A stretch of 37,391 bases of DNA, taken from NCBI GenBank assembly GCA_049698215.1, contig JBAVXH010000063.1, positions 1 to 37,391 on the forward strand, in the 5' to 3' direction. The position numbers and the translations under genes were made by a program. This document shows, piece by piece, positions 1-7,456 of this stretch. The notes under the pieces were generated by a model that was not told the DNA's origin, searched no databases, and saw nothing but the letters and a program-made list of their open reading frames with translations. Each line of letters begins with the position of its first letter. Position 1 is the first letter of the stretch. The DNA comes from PALSA-894 sp049698215 (GTDB lineage Bacteria > Pseudomonadota > Alphaproteobacteria > Rhizobiales > Xanthobacteraceae).

Positions 1-1
1 C

Positions 2-343
2 CGCATGGCCGACGTGACACGCCTGCACTGGTCGAGCTACAGCGGCGGCAAGAGACGGCGCGTCAATCGCCCCTATCTGCACGGCTACGTCTGGTGCGAT
101 GCGATGATCGCCGGCGTGGTGGGGCATTCATGCCGCCACGGACCGCCGCCGCACCACATCAAGGTCTGCATCACCAAGATCGACAACAAGGGCGTCTGGC
201 CGGAGCTCGAACGCGCGGCGCTCGCCGCCCCGGAGGTCGGCTCACGTCCGCGGCGCACGCGACGAAAGCCGCAGCTGCGAAAGCGCTCCGCGAGAACGAC
301 GCAGAGAGAGATTTCACGACCGGACCGTCGCGACATACAATGA
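2..343 (+). CDS. Hypothetical protein, probably 5'-truncated by the window edge
   Basis: An open frame enters from the left edge; the first internal ATG is at 5 and the frame stops at 341-343. The first ~80 codons have the G/C-rich third positions typical of real genes here, and the translation holds a Cys/His-containing stretch (YVWCDAMIAGVVGHSCRHGP) followed by a hydrophilic part and an Arg-rich tail. I do not recognise the family. After about residue 80 codon use becomes less gene-like, so the true protein could be frameshifted or end differently. It overlaps the likely promoter of the next gene. Whether it starts at 5 or upstream of the window cannot be decided. Confidence 0.4.
   Translation, partial: RMADVTRLHWSSYSGGKRRRVNRPYLHGYVWCDAMIAGVVGHSCRHGPPPHHIKVCITKIDNKGVWPELERAALAAPEVGSRPRRTRRKPQLRKRSARTTQREISRPDRRDIQ
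312..341 (+). promoter_or_regulatory. Candidate sigma70-type promoter for the Lys-rich protein gene
   Basis: TTCACG at 312-317 and TACAAT at 336-341 are separated by 18 bp. That is four of six and five of six matches to the -35 and -10 consensus. It would start a transcript about 30 nt upstream of the ATG at 377, which has a GGAG-type ribosome site just before it. Inferred from sequence match only. Confidence 0.35.
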
Positions 344-376
344 TCGGCATCTGAGGGAGACGAGGAGCAACACATC

Positions 377-745
377 ATGACCAACGGCAGCACGCTGTCG
401 CTTCCCGAGATCGAAGATCGCATCGCGATCCTGCGCGCCAATATTCGCCAGCTCACCGAGCAGGCCGCGGCCTTGTCCGGCGCGGCCGACGAGGCGCGCG
501 CCGCGGACCGCATCGCCGCCCAGCAGGCCGACCTCGACCGGCTGATCGGTGAGCGTGACGCGATCCTGGCGAAGCGCGCGGCGGCGGCGCAGCCGGCCGC
601 ACCCAAGGCGAAGCCCGTGGCGAAGAAGAAGGTGGCGAAGAAGAGAGTGGCGAAAAAGAAGGCCGTGAAGAAGAAGTCCGTGAACAAGAAGGCCGCAAGG
701 AAGACAGTCGCCAGAAAAACAAAAGCCAGGAAGAAACGAAAGTGA
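377..745 (+). CDS. Lys-rich histone H1-like protein with N-terminal coiled coil
   Basis: 122 aa. Residues ~8-72 are a charged, Ala/Glu/Arg-rich helical stretch that looks like a coiled coil. From ~75 to the end the chain is a low-complexity tail of Lys, Ala, Val and Arg (repeats such as VAKKKVAKKRVAKKK), as in bacterial H1-like/HctA-type DNA-binding tails. The likely role is nucleic-acid binding by charge through the tail, with oligomerisation through the helix; this is inferred from composition, not a recognised catalytic domain. The start is supported by GAGGAG about 10 nt upstream. A bidirectional terminator follows at 771-794. The repetitive AAG-rich tail creates long meaningless open frames on the opposite strand. 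Confidence 0.8.
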   Translation: MTNGSTLSLPEIEDRIAILRANIRQLTEQAAALSGAADEARAADRIAAQQADLDRLIGERDAILAKRAAAAQPAAPKAKPVAKKKVAKKRVAKKKAVKKKSVNKKAARKTVARKTKARKKRK

Positions 746-770
746 GCCGCGCGCCGTGCTCGCAAACAAA

Positions 771-794
771 AACGGCGGACCGAGGTCCGCCGTT
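771..794. terminator. Bidirectional intrinsic terminator
   Basis: A perfect 10-bp stem AACGGCGGAC / GTCCGCCGTT with loop CGAG lies between convergent genes. On the minus strand the stem is followed by TTTGTTTG, a good U-tract for the gene at 820-1152. On the plus strand the following TTTCCGTT is weaker. Confidence 0.75.
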
Positions 795-819
795 TCCGTT
801 ATCCAGCGTTGCGGCCGCG

Positions 820-1152
820 TTAGCCGTTCACATAGCCGGGCGCGGGCTTGCGATGTTGCCGCGTGCGGTGCGAGTAGGTCTTGTGCCGGCGCACCTTGCG
901 CGCCGCCGGCGGCGGCGCGTCCTCGCCATACGACGAATAGGCGGTGCGATGCGCATGGTTGATGCCGAACACGCCTTCGACGCCGCCGATCACGCCGCCG
1001 ACCGCGGTGCCGACCACCGCGCCGACCGGACCCGCGATGCGGTTGCCTTCATGAAAACCGTGTGCGGCCCCGCCCGGAACGCCCTGCGCCTGCGCGGCCA
1101 GCGGCGCCGCGATGCCTGCGAGAAGTACGCCCGCGAATACTGTCAGTCTCAT
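820..1152 (-). CDS. Small secreted Gly-rich hypothetical protein
   Basis: 110 aa. I chose the ATG at 1152 because it begins a clear Sec signal peptide (MRLTVFAGVLLAGIAAPLAAQAQ, cleavage after AQA or nearby) and has AAGGGACGG upstream; the frame is open further 5' but that part lacks a leader. The mature part has a Gly/Val-rich segment (residues ~36-60, GAVVGTAVGGVIGGVEGVFG) that could be a glycine-zipper-like membrane-associating helix. A basic His/Arg/Lys-rich C-terminus (KVRRHKTYSHRTRQHRK) follows. Exported and possibly envelope-associated by composition. No family is recognised. Confidence 0.65.
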   Translation of the reverse strand: MRLTVFAGVLLAGIAAPLAAQAQGVPGGAAHGFHEGNRIAGPVGAVVGTAVGGVIGGVEGVFGINHAHRTAYSSYGEDAPPPAARKVRRHKTYSHRTRQHRKPAPGYVNG

Positions 1153-1340
1153 TGCCGTCCCTTTTGTTCGGTGAAGCGCGGGGGATTGACGGCCAATGAA
1201 GGCCGCACGGTGGCACGGCCGCGTCAGCTTCATGATGCGCGAGACGCGTTGCGCGAAAGCAACGCCGGGAACTTGCGCAGGCGTGCCCTTGCGACACGTG
1301 CATCGATGCGCTTCGCTAGGTTCCAACCGAAGAGGGGGCG

Positions 1341-2087
1341 ATGAATACCGTGTCGATTGCCGCGATGATCGGACTTGCCATGGCGCTCGCGCCGGCGCGT
1401 GCGGCAGAGCTGCGCGTTCTGGCGGGCGGCGGGATGGCTGGTGAGTGGGCGCTGCTGAAGCCGAGATTCGAGCAGGCTTCAGGGCACAGGCTGGAGATCT
1501 TTTTCGGCACCACGCCGAATCTGATCAAGGAAGCGACATCCGGAAAGCCGTTCGATCTCGCCGTGGTTCCGCTCGAAGTGATGCGTGATGCGGGCGCGCG
1601 GGCCAAGTTCACCGCAGGTCCGACAATCGACATCGCGCGCGTGGGCCTTGGCGTCGCGGTGCGTGCCGGCGCTGCGAAGCCGGACATTGGCACGGCGGAC
1701 GCGTTCAAGGCGGCCCTCATGAATGCGCAGTCGATCGCCACGGTGCCGGCGAGCGCCGCCGGCGCGCAGGTGATGAAGGCGTTCGAGCGCCTCGGCGTCA
1801 GCGATGCGATCAAGGGCAAGCTGCAGGCGAAAGGCGCGCCCGGCGAGATCATTCAGGCGGTCGCGAAGGGCGAGGCCGAGCTCGGTCTCTTCCTCATCAA
1901 CGTGCTGACCGCACCGGGCCTCGATGTCGTCGGGCCGTTCCCGGCCGAGCTGCAGCAGGAGATCGTGTACACGGCAGCGCCCGCGCTCGATACGAAGGAA
2001 GCCGAGGCTGCGAAGGCGCTGATCGCATTCCTCAAGTCGGCGGACGCGATCGCGATCATCAAGGCGAAGGGGATGACGCCGGGCTGA
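1341..2087 (+). CDS. ModA-like periplasmic substrate-binding protein
   Basis: 248 aa with a Sec signal peptide at residues 1-22 (cleavage near ARA-AE), then the SBP_bac_11/ModA-type start ELRVLAGGGM. The length matches periplasmic molybdate-binding proteins. The family binds oxyanions or small ligands for an ABC importer, but no ModB/ModC partner is in the window, so ligand and transporter are unknown; I would not call it molybdate-specific. GAAGAGGGGG before the ATG is a good ribosome site. The SDR gene follows 20 bp later on the same strand, so the two may be co-transcribed. Confidence 0.75.
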   Translation: MNTVSIAAMIGLAMALAPARAAELRVLAGGGMAGEWALLKPRFEQASGHRLEIFFGTTPNLIKEATSGKPFDLAVVPLEVMRDAGARAKFTAGPTIDIARVGLGVAVRAGAAKPDIGTADAFKAALMNAQSIATVPASAAGAQVMKAFERLGVSDAIKGKLQAKGAPGEIIQAVAKGEAELGLFLINVLTAPGLDVVGPFPAELQQEIVYTAAPALDTKEAEAAKALIAFLKSADAIAIIKAKGMTPG

Positions 2088-2107
2088 GGTGCCGCGGACT
2101 GTTCGCC

Positions 2108-2872
2108 ATGACCAAGGTTGCTCTCATCACCGGCGCTGCACGCGGCATCGGGCTTGCCACCGCGAAGCGCTTCCTCGCGGAGGGTTACGCGGTGGCACTG
2201 CTCGACATCGACGGCGAGACGCTCGGGCGTGCCGTGGCACCCCTGAGCGGGCGTACGCTTGCGCTGATCTGCGATGTTGCGATGGCGAATCAGGTCGAAG
2301 CCGCGCTCGCGCAGGTGAAGCGTGAGTTCGGCGCGCTCGATGCGCTCATCAACAATGCCGGCACCGCGGTGTTCAAGCCGGCGCTCGACACGACGTTGGC
2401 CGAATTCCAGCGCACCATGGACGTGAACCTCACCGGCCCGTTCCTGATGGTGAAGGCGGCCGCGCCGCTGATGGGCAAGGGCGCGGCGATCGTGAACATC
2501 ACGTCGATCTCCGGGCTGCGCGCCTCCGCGCTGCGCATCGCCTACGGCACCAGCAAGGCGGCGCTCGAGCATCTCACCAAGCAGCTCGCGCTCGAGCTTT
2601 CGGTACGTGGCATCCGCGTCAATGCGGTCGCGCCCGGCCCGGTCGATACCGCGATGGCCAAGGCGGTGCACTCACCTGCGATCCGCGCCGACTATCACGA
2701 TGCGATCCCGCTCGGCCGCTACGGGCTCGAGGAGGAGATCGCCGAGGCCGTGTTCTTCCTCGCCTCGGAACGCGCGAGCTACATCACCGGCCAGGTGCTT
2801 GCGGTCGACGGCGGCTTCGACGCGATCGGCATCGGGCTGCCGACGTTTCGGAGGGAGCAGAACGGCACATGA
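2108..2872 (+). CDS. Short-chain dehydrogenase/reductase (SDR)
   Basis: 254 aa, the standard length of a classical SDR. The nucleotide-binding motif TGAARGIG is at residues 8-15 and an Asp at 33 ends beta-2, favouring NAD(H) over NADP(H). NNAG is at 82-85 and the catalytic triad is Ser133-Tyr146-Lys150. The C-terminal stretch ASYITGQVLAVDGG is the usual SDR ending. It oxidises an alcohol or reduces a carbonyl in the cytoplasm; the substrate cannot be read from sequence. It ends 10 bp before the convergent stop of the Bug-type gene at 2883, with no terminator in between. Confidence 0.9.
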   Translation: MTKVALITGAARGIGLATAKRFLAEGYAVALLDIDGETLGRAVAPLSGRTLALICDVAMANQVEAALAQVKREFGALDALINNAGTAVFKPALDTTLAEFQRTMDVNLTGPFLMVKAAAPLMGKGAAIVNITSISGLRASALRIAYGTSKAALEHLTKQLALELSVRGIRVNAVAPGPVDTAMAKAVHSPAIRADYHDAIPLGRYGLEEEIAEAVFFLASERASYITGQVLAVDGGFDAIGIGLPTFRREQNGT

Positions 2873-2882
2873 TGCGCCGCCG

Positions 2883-3887
2883 TCAATTCACCACCGCGCC
2901 GGACATCTTGATGATCGGCGCCCATTTGGCGAGTTCGGCCTTCATGAACTCCGCCGTTTCGTTCGGGCCGCGGCCGAACATGGGATCGACACCGGCGTCC
3001 TGCAGCCGCTTGACCACGTTGGGATCGTCGAGTGCTGTCTTGACGGCGCCAGCGAGCTTGTCGACGACTGTCGGCGGCGTACCGGCCGGCGCCAGGATCA
3101 GGTTCCAGGTGTAGCACTCGAAGCCCTTGAGCCCCTGCTCCTGCAACGTTGGCAGCTCCGGCATCGCGCGCATACGCGTCGCCATGCCGGCGCCCACTGC
3201 GCGGATCCCGCCCGACTGGATTTGCGGCAGCGCCGTCGGCGTGCCGTCGAACGCCATCGAGATCTGTCCGCCGACCAGATCGCCCATCATCGGCGCCGAG
3301 CCGCGGTACGGGACGTGCTGGATCTGGAGGCCACCGGCAAGCGCCTTGAACTGTTCGCCGCACAGATGAAGGATCGAGCCCAGCCCGGACGAGCCGTAGG
3401 TGTATTTGCCCGGATTCTCCCTCACCAGCACAATCAGCTCTTTCACGTCCTTCGCAGGAATCGAGGGATGCACGTTGAGCGTGGTCGGCGTGATGCCGAC
3501 ATGCGAGATCGGTGCGAAATCCTTGATCGGATCGTACGGCATCTTGGAATAGAGGCCGGGATTGATCGCGTGGGTCGACACCGTCGCGACCAGCAGCGTG
3601 TAGCCGTCCGGCGGCGCCTTCGCGACCTGGTCGGCGCCGATATTGCCGCCGGCGCCGACCTTGTTCTCGACGTAGAATTGCTGGCCGAGCAGCTCGGACA
3701 GTTTTTGCGCGAAGACGCGCCCGACGATGTCGGTCGGCCCTCCTGCCGAGAACGGCACGATGATGCGCACCGGCCGGTTCGGATAGGTCTCGTCGGCTTT
3801 GGCATTCACGCTCGCGAAGCCGAGCGCCAGAACGAAGCTCAGTGAAATGAATTTAAGCGCGCGCACACACTCCCCCGATTTCGCCAT
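2883..3887 (-). CDS. Tripartite tricarboxylate transporter substrate-binding protein (Bug/TctC)
   Basis: 334 aa. An N-terminal hydrophobic leader (residues ~10-31) precedes the family start YPNRPVRIIVPFSAGGPTD. Other hallmarks are PPDGYTLL, HVPYRG and the C-terminal ELPTLQEQGLKGF...LAPAGTP. Bug proteins capture carboxylates or other small organic acids in the periplasm. No TctA/TctB membrane genes lie nearby, so it is a solo binding protein. The start at 3887 has GGGAGG about 8 nt upstream. The ligand is unknown. Confidence 0.9.
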   Translation of the reverse strand: MAKSGECVRALKFISLSFVLALGFASVNAKADETYPNRPVRIIVPFSAGGPTDIVGRVFAQKLSELLGQQFYVENKVGAGGNIGADQVAKAPPDGYTLLVATVSTHAINPGLYSKMPYDPIKDFAPISHVGITPTTLNVHPSIPAKDVKELIVLVRENPGKYTYGSSGLGSILHLCGEQFKALAGGLQIQHVPYRGSAPMMGDLVGGQISMAFDGTPTALPQIQSGGIRAVGAGMATRMRAMPELPTLQEQGLKGFECYTWNLILAPAGTPPTVVDKLAGAVKTALDDPNVVKRLQDAGVDPMFGRGPNETAEFMKAELAKWAPIIKMSGAVVN

Positions 3888-3975
3888 TTGCCATCCTCCC
3901 AGGATTTGTCATGGCACCTGCCTCGTTGCCCGCCGAATGGTAACCCGGCTGGAGCCGAGCGCAATCCGGGGATTT

Positions 3976-4242
3976 TCAGGCAAACCGCTCGCGGGCGCGC
4001 ACCCGCGCCTTCTCGGCCTCGACCTCCCGGTCGCGTGCGGGTGCGTGGGTCTGCAGCGAAAACAGCAGTTTGCGCGCGGCCGCGGAGACTTCGTCGACGG
4101 CGCGCTCGAAGGCGGCAGCGTTCGCCTGCGAGGGTCGATTGAAGCCGGACAGCTTGCGCACGAACTGCAGCGCGGACGCACGGATTTCGTCTTCTGTTGC
4201 CGGCGGGTCGAAATTGAACAGCGTCTTGATGTTGCGGCACAT
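3976..4242 (-). CDS. DUF2277 domain-containing protein
   Basis: 88 aa beginning MCRNIKTLFNFDPPATEDE, the signature opening of DUF2277. The family is a small cytoplasmic protein of unknown function common in actinobacteria and alphaproteobacteria. The N-terminal Cys-Arg-Asn is conserved in members I remember; the rest is a predicted helical, charged chain. A GGAACCGAGG ribosome site precedes the ATG. It stands alone between the Bug gene and the SDR at 4325. Confidence 0.85.
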   Translation of the reverse strand: MCRNIKTLFNFDPPATEDEIRASALQFVRKLSGFNRPSQANAAAFERAVDEVSAAARKLLFSLQTHAPARDREVEAEKARVRARERFA

Positions 4243-4324
4243 GACCTCGGTTCCTTTCGTCGAAGTCTAGCAAGGCACGCGGCGCAGTTGCTATCCTGCG
4301 AGCTCATCAAAGAGGGCGGAACAC

Positions 4325-5095
4325 ATGTCCGGGCTGTTGGAAGACCACATCGCGGCTGTCACCGGCGCAGGTTCCGGCATCGGCCGCGCGATCGCCATGG
4401 GCTACGCACGCGAGGGCGCGCGCGTGGTCGTGCTCGATGTGAACGCCGACGCCGCGGGGGAGACGACGCAGCAGATCCTCAACGCGGGCGGCAAGGCAGA
4501 CAGCTTCACGCTCGACGTGACCGATCGCGAAGCCTGCCGCAAGATCGCCGCCGAGGTCGCCGCCAAGGCCGGCAACATCTCGATCCTGGTGAACAACGCC
4601 GGCATCAACCGCCGTACCGCGTTTACGGGTGACCACGATGCCGTCGTGAAGGACTGGCAGGACATCATCGGCATCAATCTCCTCGGCGTGTTCAACGTGA
4701 CGCACGCGTTCGTCGAGCAGCTGCGCGCCACCAAGGGCCGCATCGTCAACATCGGCTCGATCCAGTCCTTCGTGCACGTGCGCACGCCGAACTCGGCGGC
4801 CTACACCACGTCCAAGCATGGCGTGCTGGGCTTCACCAAGGCGCTCGCCGCCGAGCTCGGCAAGGACGGCGTGCGGGTCAACGCGATCGGCCCCGGCCTG
4901 ATCGAGACGCCGCTCAATGCCGCGGTGCGCGCCAACAGTCCGGAGCTCATCAAGATCTTCATGGACCACACGCCGCTCGGCCGCACCGGCAAGCCGGAGG
5001 ACATCGTGGGCCCGGCGATCTTCCTCGCGTCCGACCTCTCGTCCTACGTGACGGGTACCATCGTGATGGCCGACGGAGGGTACAGGACCATCTGA
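4325..5095 (+). CDS. Short-chain dehydrogenase/reductase (SDR)
   Basis: 256 aa classical SDR. The glycine motif TGAGSGIG is at residues 13-20 and Asp38 at the end of beta-2 suggests NAD(H). NNAG is at 90-93, and catalytic Ser145, Tyr160 and Lys164 sit in SAAYTTSKHG. The ending YVTGTIVMADGGYRTI is standard. It resembles gluconate 5-dehydrogenase/3-oxoacyl reductase-type SDRs, but the substrate is not assignable. GAGGGCGG precedes the ATG. It is not closely related to the SDR at 2108, which differs in the active-site surroundings. Confidence 0.9.
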   Translation: MSGLLEDHIAAVTGAGSGIGRAIAMGYAREGARVVVLDVNADAAGETTQQILNAGGKADSFTLDVTDREACRKIAAEVAAKAGNISILVNNAGINRRTAFTGDHDAVVKDWQDIIGINLLGVFNVTHAFVEQLRATKGRIVNIGSIQSFVHVRTPNSAAYTTSKHGVLGFTKALAAELGKDGVRVNAIGPGLIETPLNAAVRANSPELIKIFMDHTPLGRTGKPEDIVGPAIFLASDLSSYVTGTIVMADGGYRTI

Positions 5096-5211
5096 GCCGC
5101 TCGTCGCTCCGCGGTCGATCCGCATAGCTTCCGCTCCGGCCCACTGATACTGTCCAAATCGTTCGGGTGCGCCCACGAATTGTGCAGGCGCACGACCGTC
5201 GGGAGGGCGAC

Positions 5212-5586
5212 ATGGCAGAGCACGAGTTCATCGCGAAAACTCTGGAAGTGGATTGGCTCGCGCCTGTGTTCCGTGGAGTCCATCTGAGCGGAGATTTTTT
5301 GATCGACGGCACGAAACGCATTCCCGGCGAGGCGGTCTTGAGCCTGAAGGGAATGAACGAACCCGCGCCCGAGAGCACAGGGGCCACGTTCACCGGTGGG
5401 CCATCCCCGAAACTCTCTGTCCACTTTGCGCACACCGGCCCCGTGGACACGAACCTGTTCCGCGAGGTTGTGTTCAATCCTTGGACCGGCTTTTCGATCG
5501 TCTTCGCACAGTCGCCGCTGGATCCGAATTCCACAGTTGAAACGTTCGTCGAATTCAAGAAGGTCCGATTCAGCCGCAAATTCTGA
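5212..5586 (+). CDS. Conserved-looking hypothetical protein
   Basis: 124 aa from the ATG at 5212, chosen because GGGAGGGCG sits 3-10 nt upstream; the frame is open upstream to 5167 but that extension has no supporting features. There is no signal peptide or membrane span. The protein is beta-rich in appearance with alternating hydrophobic residues, for example FTGGPSPKLSVHFAHTGPVD. I do not recognise the family. It lies between the SDR and the amidohydrolase on the same strand, with a likely separate promoter for the latter. Confidence 0.6.
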   Translation: MAEHEFIAKTLEVDWLAPVFRGVHLSGDFLIDGTKRIPGEAVLSLKGMNEPAPESTGATFTGGPSPKLSVHFAHTGPVDTNLFREVVFNPWTGFSIVFAQSPLDPNSTVETFVEFKKVRFSRKF

Positions 5587-5684
5587 CTGACACGGCGTTG
5601 GGCGGTTGCCCGATGAGACGGCCCACGCCGCACATGGTGCGGGTGCACTGGTCGCGGCGGCGGGCACTCTCCCACGACGATTTA

Positions 5685-5713
5685 TTCAAACAAGTCTCAA
5701 CTCCAGCTATACT
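5685..5713 (+). promoter_or_regulatory. Candidate sigma70-type promoter for the amidohydrolase
   Basis: TTCAAA (5685-5690) and TATACT (5708-5713) are spaced 17 bp apart in the 194-bp gap before the gene, in a locally AT-rich patch. Transcription would begin about 60 nt before the ATG at 5781. Confidence 0.4.
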
Positions 5714-5780
5714 GCCTCCCGCTTCGGTCGCAGAATGTGCGCAGGGCCATCATCCGAATGGCTCAAGCGGGGAGACGCAC

Positions 5781-7397
5781 ATGTGCATTCTGTGCAATCA
5801 AGGAAGGCCACAGCACCCTTACTTCTCTCGACGCAATTTCCTGAAAGGCGCGGCTGCGAGCGGAGCGGCCGTATCCGCGATGAGCCTGTTCGCGCCGCGT
5901 CCGGCGCGCGCGAATGACGACGACGGTCCACCGGACGGCACGGGCAGGCCGGGCCGTCGCTATCTGATCAAGGGCGGCTCCGTCATGTCGATGGAGTACC
6001 CGGCGGTCCCCGACCTTCCGCGCGGCGACGTGCTGATCGAAGGCAAGAAGATTCTCGCCATCGGACCCAGCCTGGCTGCGGGCGGCGCCGACGTGATCGA
6101 TGCGCGCGGCAAGATCGTGATGCCGGGCTTCATCGACACTCACCACCATCAGGCCTGGACCGCGATCCGAAGTTCCATTCCCGACAGCATCCTGATTGAC
6201 GACGGCACAAACACGCCGGGCGCGCAACAGAACTATTACCTCAACGTCCTGGGCGCCGGACAGCCGGCGCCGTCGACAGCGGGCTTCGCCCGCCACTACC
6301 GGCCGCAGGACGTGTACGTCAGCGAGCTGTTCGGCGGGCTGTCGCAGCTCGACAATGGCGTCACCACCGTCCACGACATTTCACAGATCCATCACTCGCC
6401 GCAGCACTCCGATGCCGCCGTGAAGGGACTGATCGATGCCGGCCGCCGCGGCGTGCTCGGCTATTTCGAAAGCGCGGGCAACGTTGCCGGCAACCAGTAT
6501 CCAACGGACGCACAACGCATCAAGCAGCACTGGTTCTCCTCGAGCGACCAGCTGACTTCGATGATCATGGGCGGTGAGGTCTATCTCGGCGAACCGACCT
6601 ACACCCAGGCATGGACGATCGGGCGCCAGTTGGGACTTCAGGTCGCCGCGCACATCCTGTCGCCGTTCGGCATTCGGCCGACCCTCGACGATCTTGCCGC
6701 CGGCACCGGCGGCACCGGCAATAACATCGGGCTCGGACCCGACAACCTGTTCATCCACATGACCGGCATGTCGGATTTCGGCTGGCAGAAGGTCAAGGAA
6801 AAGGGCGTTCAAGTCTCGATCGCGTTCCCGATCGAAATGAACATGCGCCACGGCATACCGCCGATCCACAAGATGCAGAGCCTGGGGATGGAGCCATCGC
6901 TCAGCTCGGACGTCGAAACGAACATGACGGCGTGCTTCTTCACCCAGATGCGGTCCGCCATGACCCTTCAGCGCGTGGTCGTGAACCAGGCGATCCTTGA
7001 GCAGGGCAACTTCGTTTTTCCGAACCAGTGGCCGACGCCTACGCCAGACAAGCCGCCACTCCTCAATGTCCGCGACGTACTGCGCTACGCCACCATCAAC
7101 GGCGCCAAGCACCTGCGGCTCGACACCAAGACCGGCTCGCTCAAGCCCGGCAAGGAGGCGGATATCATCATTCTCGACGCCACTCACCTGAACGTCTTCC
7201 CGGTCAACCACGTGCCGGGAGCGGTGGTGCAGATGATGGACCGCAGCAACGTCGAGACCGTGATCGTCGCCGGCAAGGTGCGCAAGTGGAAAGGGCGGAT
7301 GCTCGACGTCGACCTCAGCCGCCTGCGCGACCAGCTCGAGGACTCGCGCAACTTCCTCTACCAGCGCGCGGGCATCCCGCAGAACCTGTTCCGCTGA
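5781..7397 (+). CDS. Tat-exported amidohydrolase-family metalloenzyme
   Basis: 538 aa. The ATG at 5781 is chosen because it starts a Tat leader (SRRNFLK at residues 16-22, hydrophobic stretch to ~44) and is preceded by GGGGAG. The amidohydrolase fold follows: metal ligands HxH at His121/His123 in PGFIDTHHH, His291 (VAAHIL), His326 (FIHMTG) and the catalytic Asp377 (SSDVETN). The C-terminal GSLKPGKEADIIILD is typical of TrzN/AtzA/SsnA-type deaminases and hydrolases. It probably hydrolyses a C-N or C-Cl bond in a small heterocycle or amide, but in the periplasm. Two cysteines, Cys2 and Cys5, precede the twin arginines. The substrate is unknown. A hairpin follows at 7417. Confidence 0.85.
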   Translation: MCILCNQGRPQHPYFSRRNFLKGAAASGAAVSAMSLFAPRPARANDDDGPPDGTGRPGRRYLIKGGSVMSMEYPAVPDLPRGDVLIEGKKILAIGPSLAAGGADVIDARGKIVMPGFIDTHHHQAWTAIRSSIPDSILIDDGTNTPGAQQNYYLNVLGAGQPAPSTAGFARHYRPQDVYVSELFGGLSQLDNGVTTVHDISQIHHSPQHSDAAVKGLIDAGRRGVLGYFESAGNVAGNQYPTDAQRIKQHWFSSSDQLTSMIMGGEVYLGEPTYTQAWTIGRQLGLQVAAHILSPFGIRPTLDDLAAGTGGTGNNIGLGPDNLFIHMTGMSDFGWQKVKEKGVQVSIAFPIEMNMRHGIPPIHKMQSLGMEPSLSSDVETNMTACFFTQMRSAMTLQRVVVNQAILEQGNFVFPNQWPTPTPDKPPLLNVRDVLRYATINGAKHLRLDTKTGSLKPGKEADIIILDATHLNVFPVNHVPGAVVQMMDRSNVETVIVAGKVRKWKGRMLDVDLSRLRDQLEDSRNFLYQRAGIPQNLFR

Positions 7398-7416
7398 GGG
7401 CGGAGGACATGCGATT

Positions 7417-7440
7417 GCGGGGCGGCTTCGGCCGCTCCGC
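7417..7440. terminator. UUCG-capped hairpin between convergent genes
   Basis: GCGGGGCGGC / GCCGCTCCGC forms a 10-bp stem (one G-U) closed by a C(UUCG)G tetraloop. It sits between the stop of the amidohydrolase and that of the GT2 gene. It lacks a clear U-tract on either side, so termination is inferred from position and stability. Confidence 0.5.
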
Positions 7441-7456
7441 TTGGCACTGAACCCGC

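Noticed and set aside
85..765. A 226-codon minus-strand frame rich in Phe/Leu/Ala
   Set aside because: It is the antisense of the AAG-rich Lys tail at 377-745; the Phe runs are reverse-complemented lysine codons.
1153..1326. A longer 5' end for the small secreted protein at 820-1152
   Set aside because: The extension has no ribosome site at its ATG and would bury the signal peptide inside the protein.
1341..2087. Molybdate uptake (modA) naming
   Set aside because: No modB/modC nearby, and the ligand pocket cannot be read from sequence. Its closeness to the molybdoenzyme msrP is 12 kb and not meaningful.
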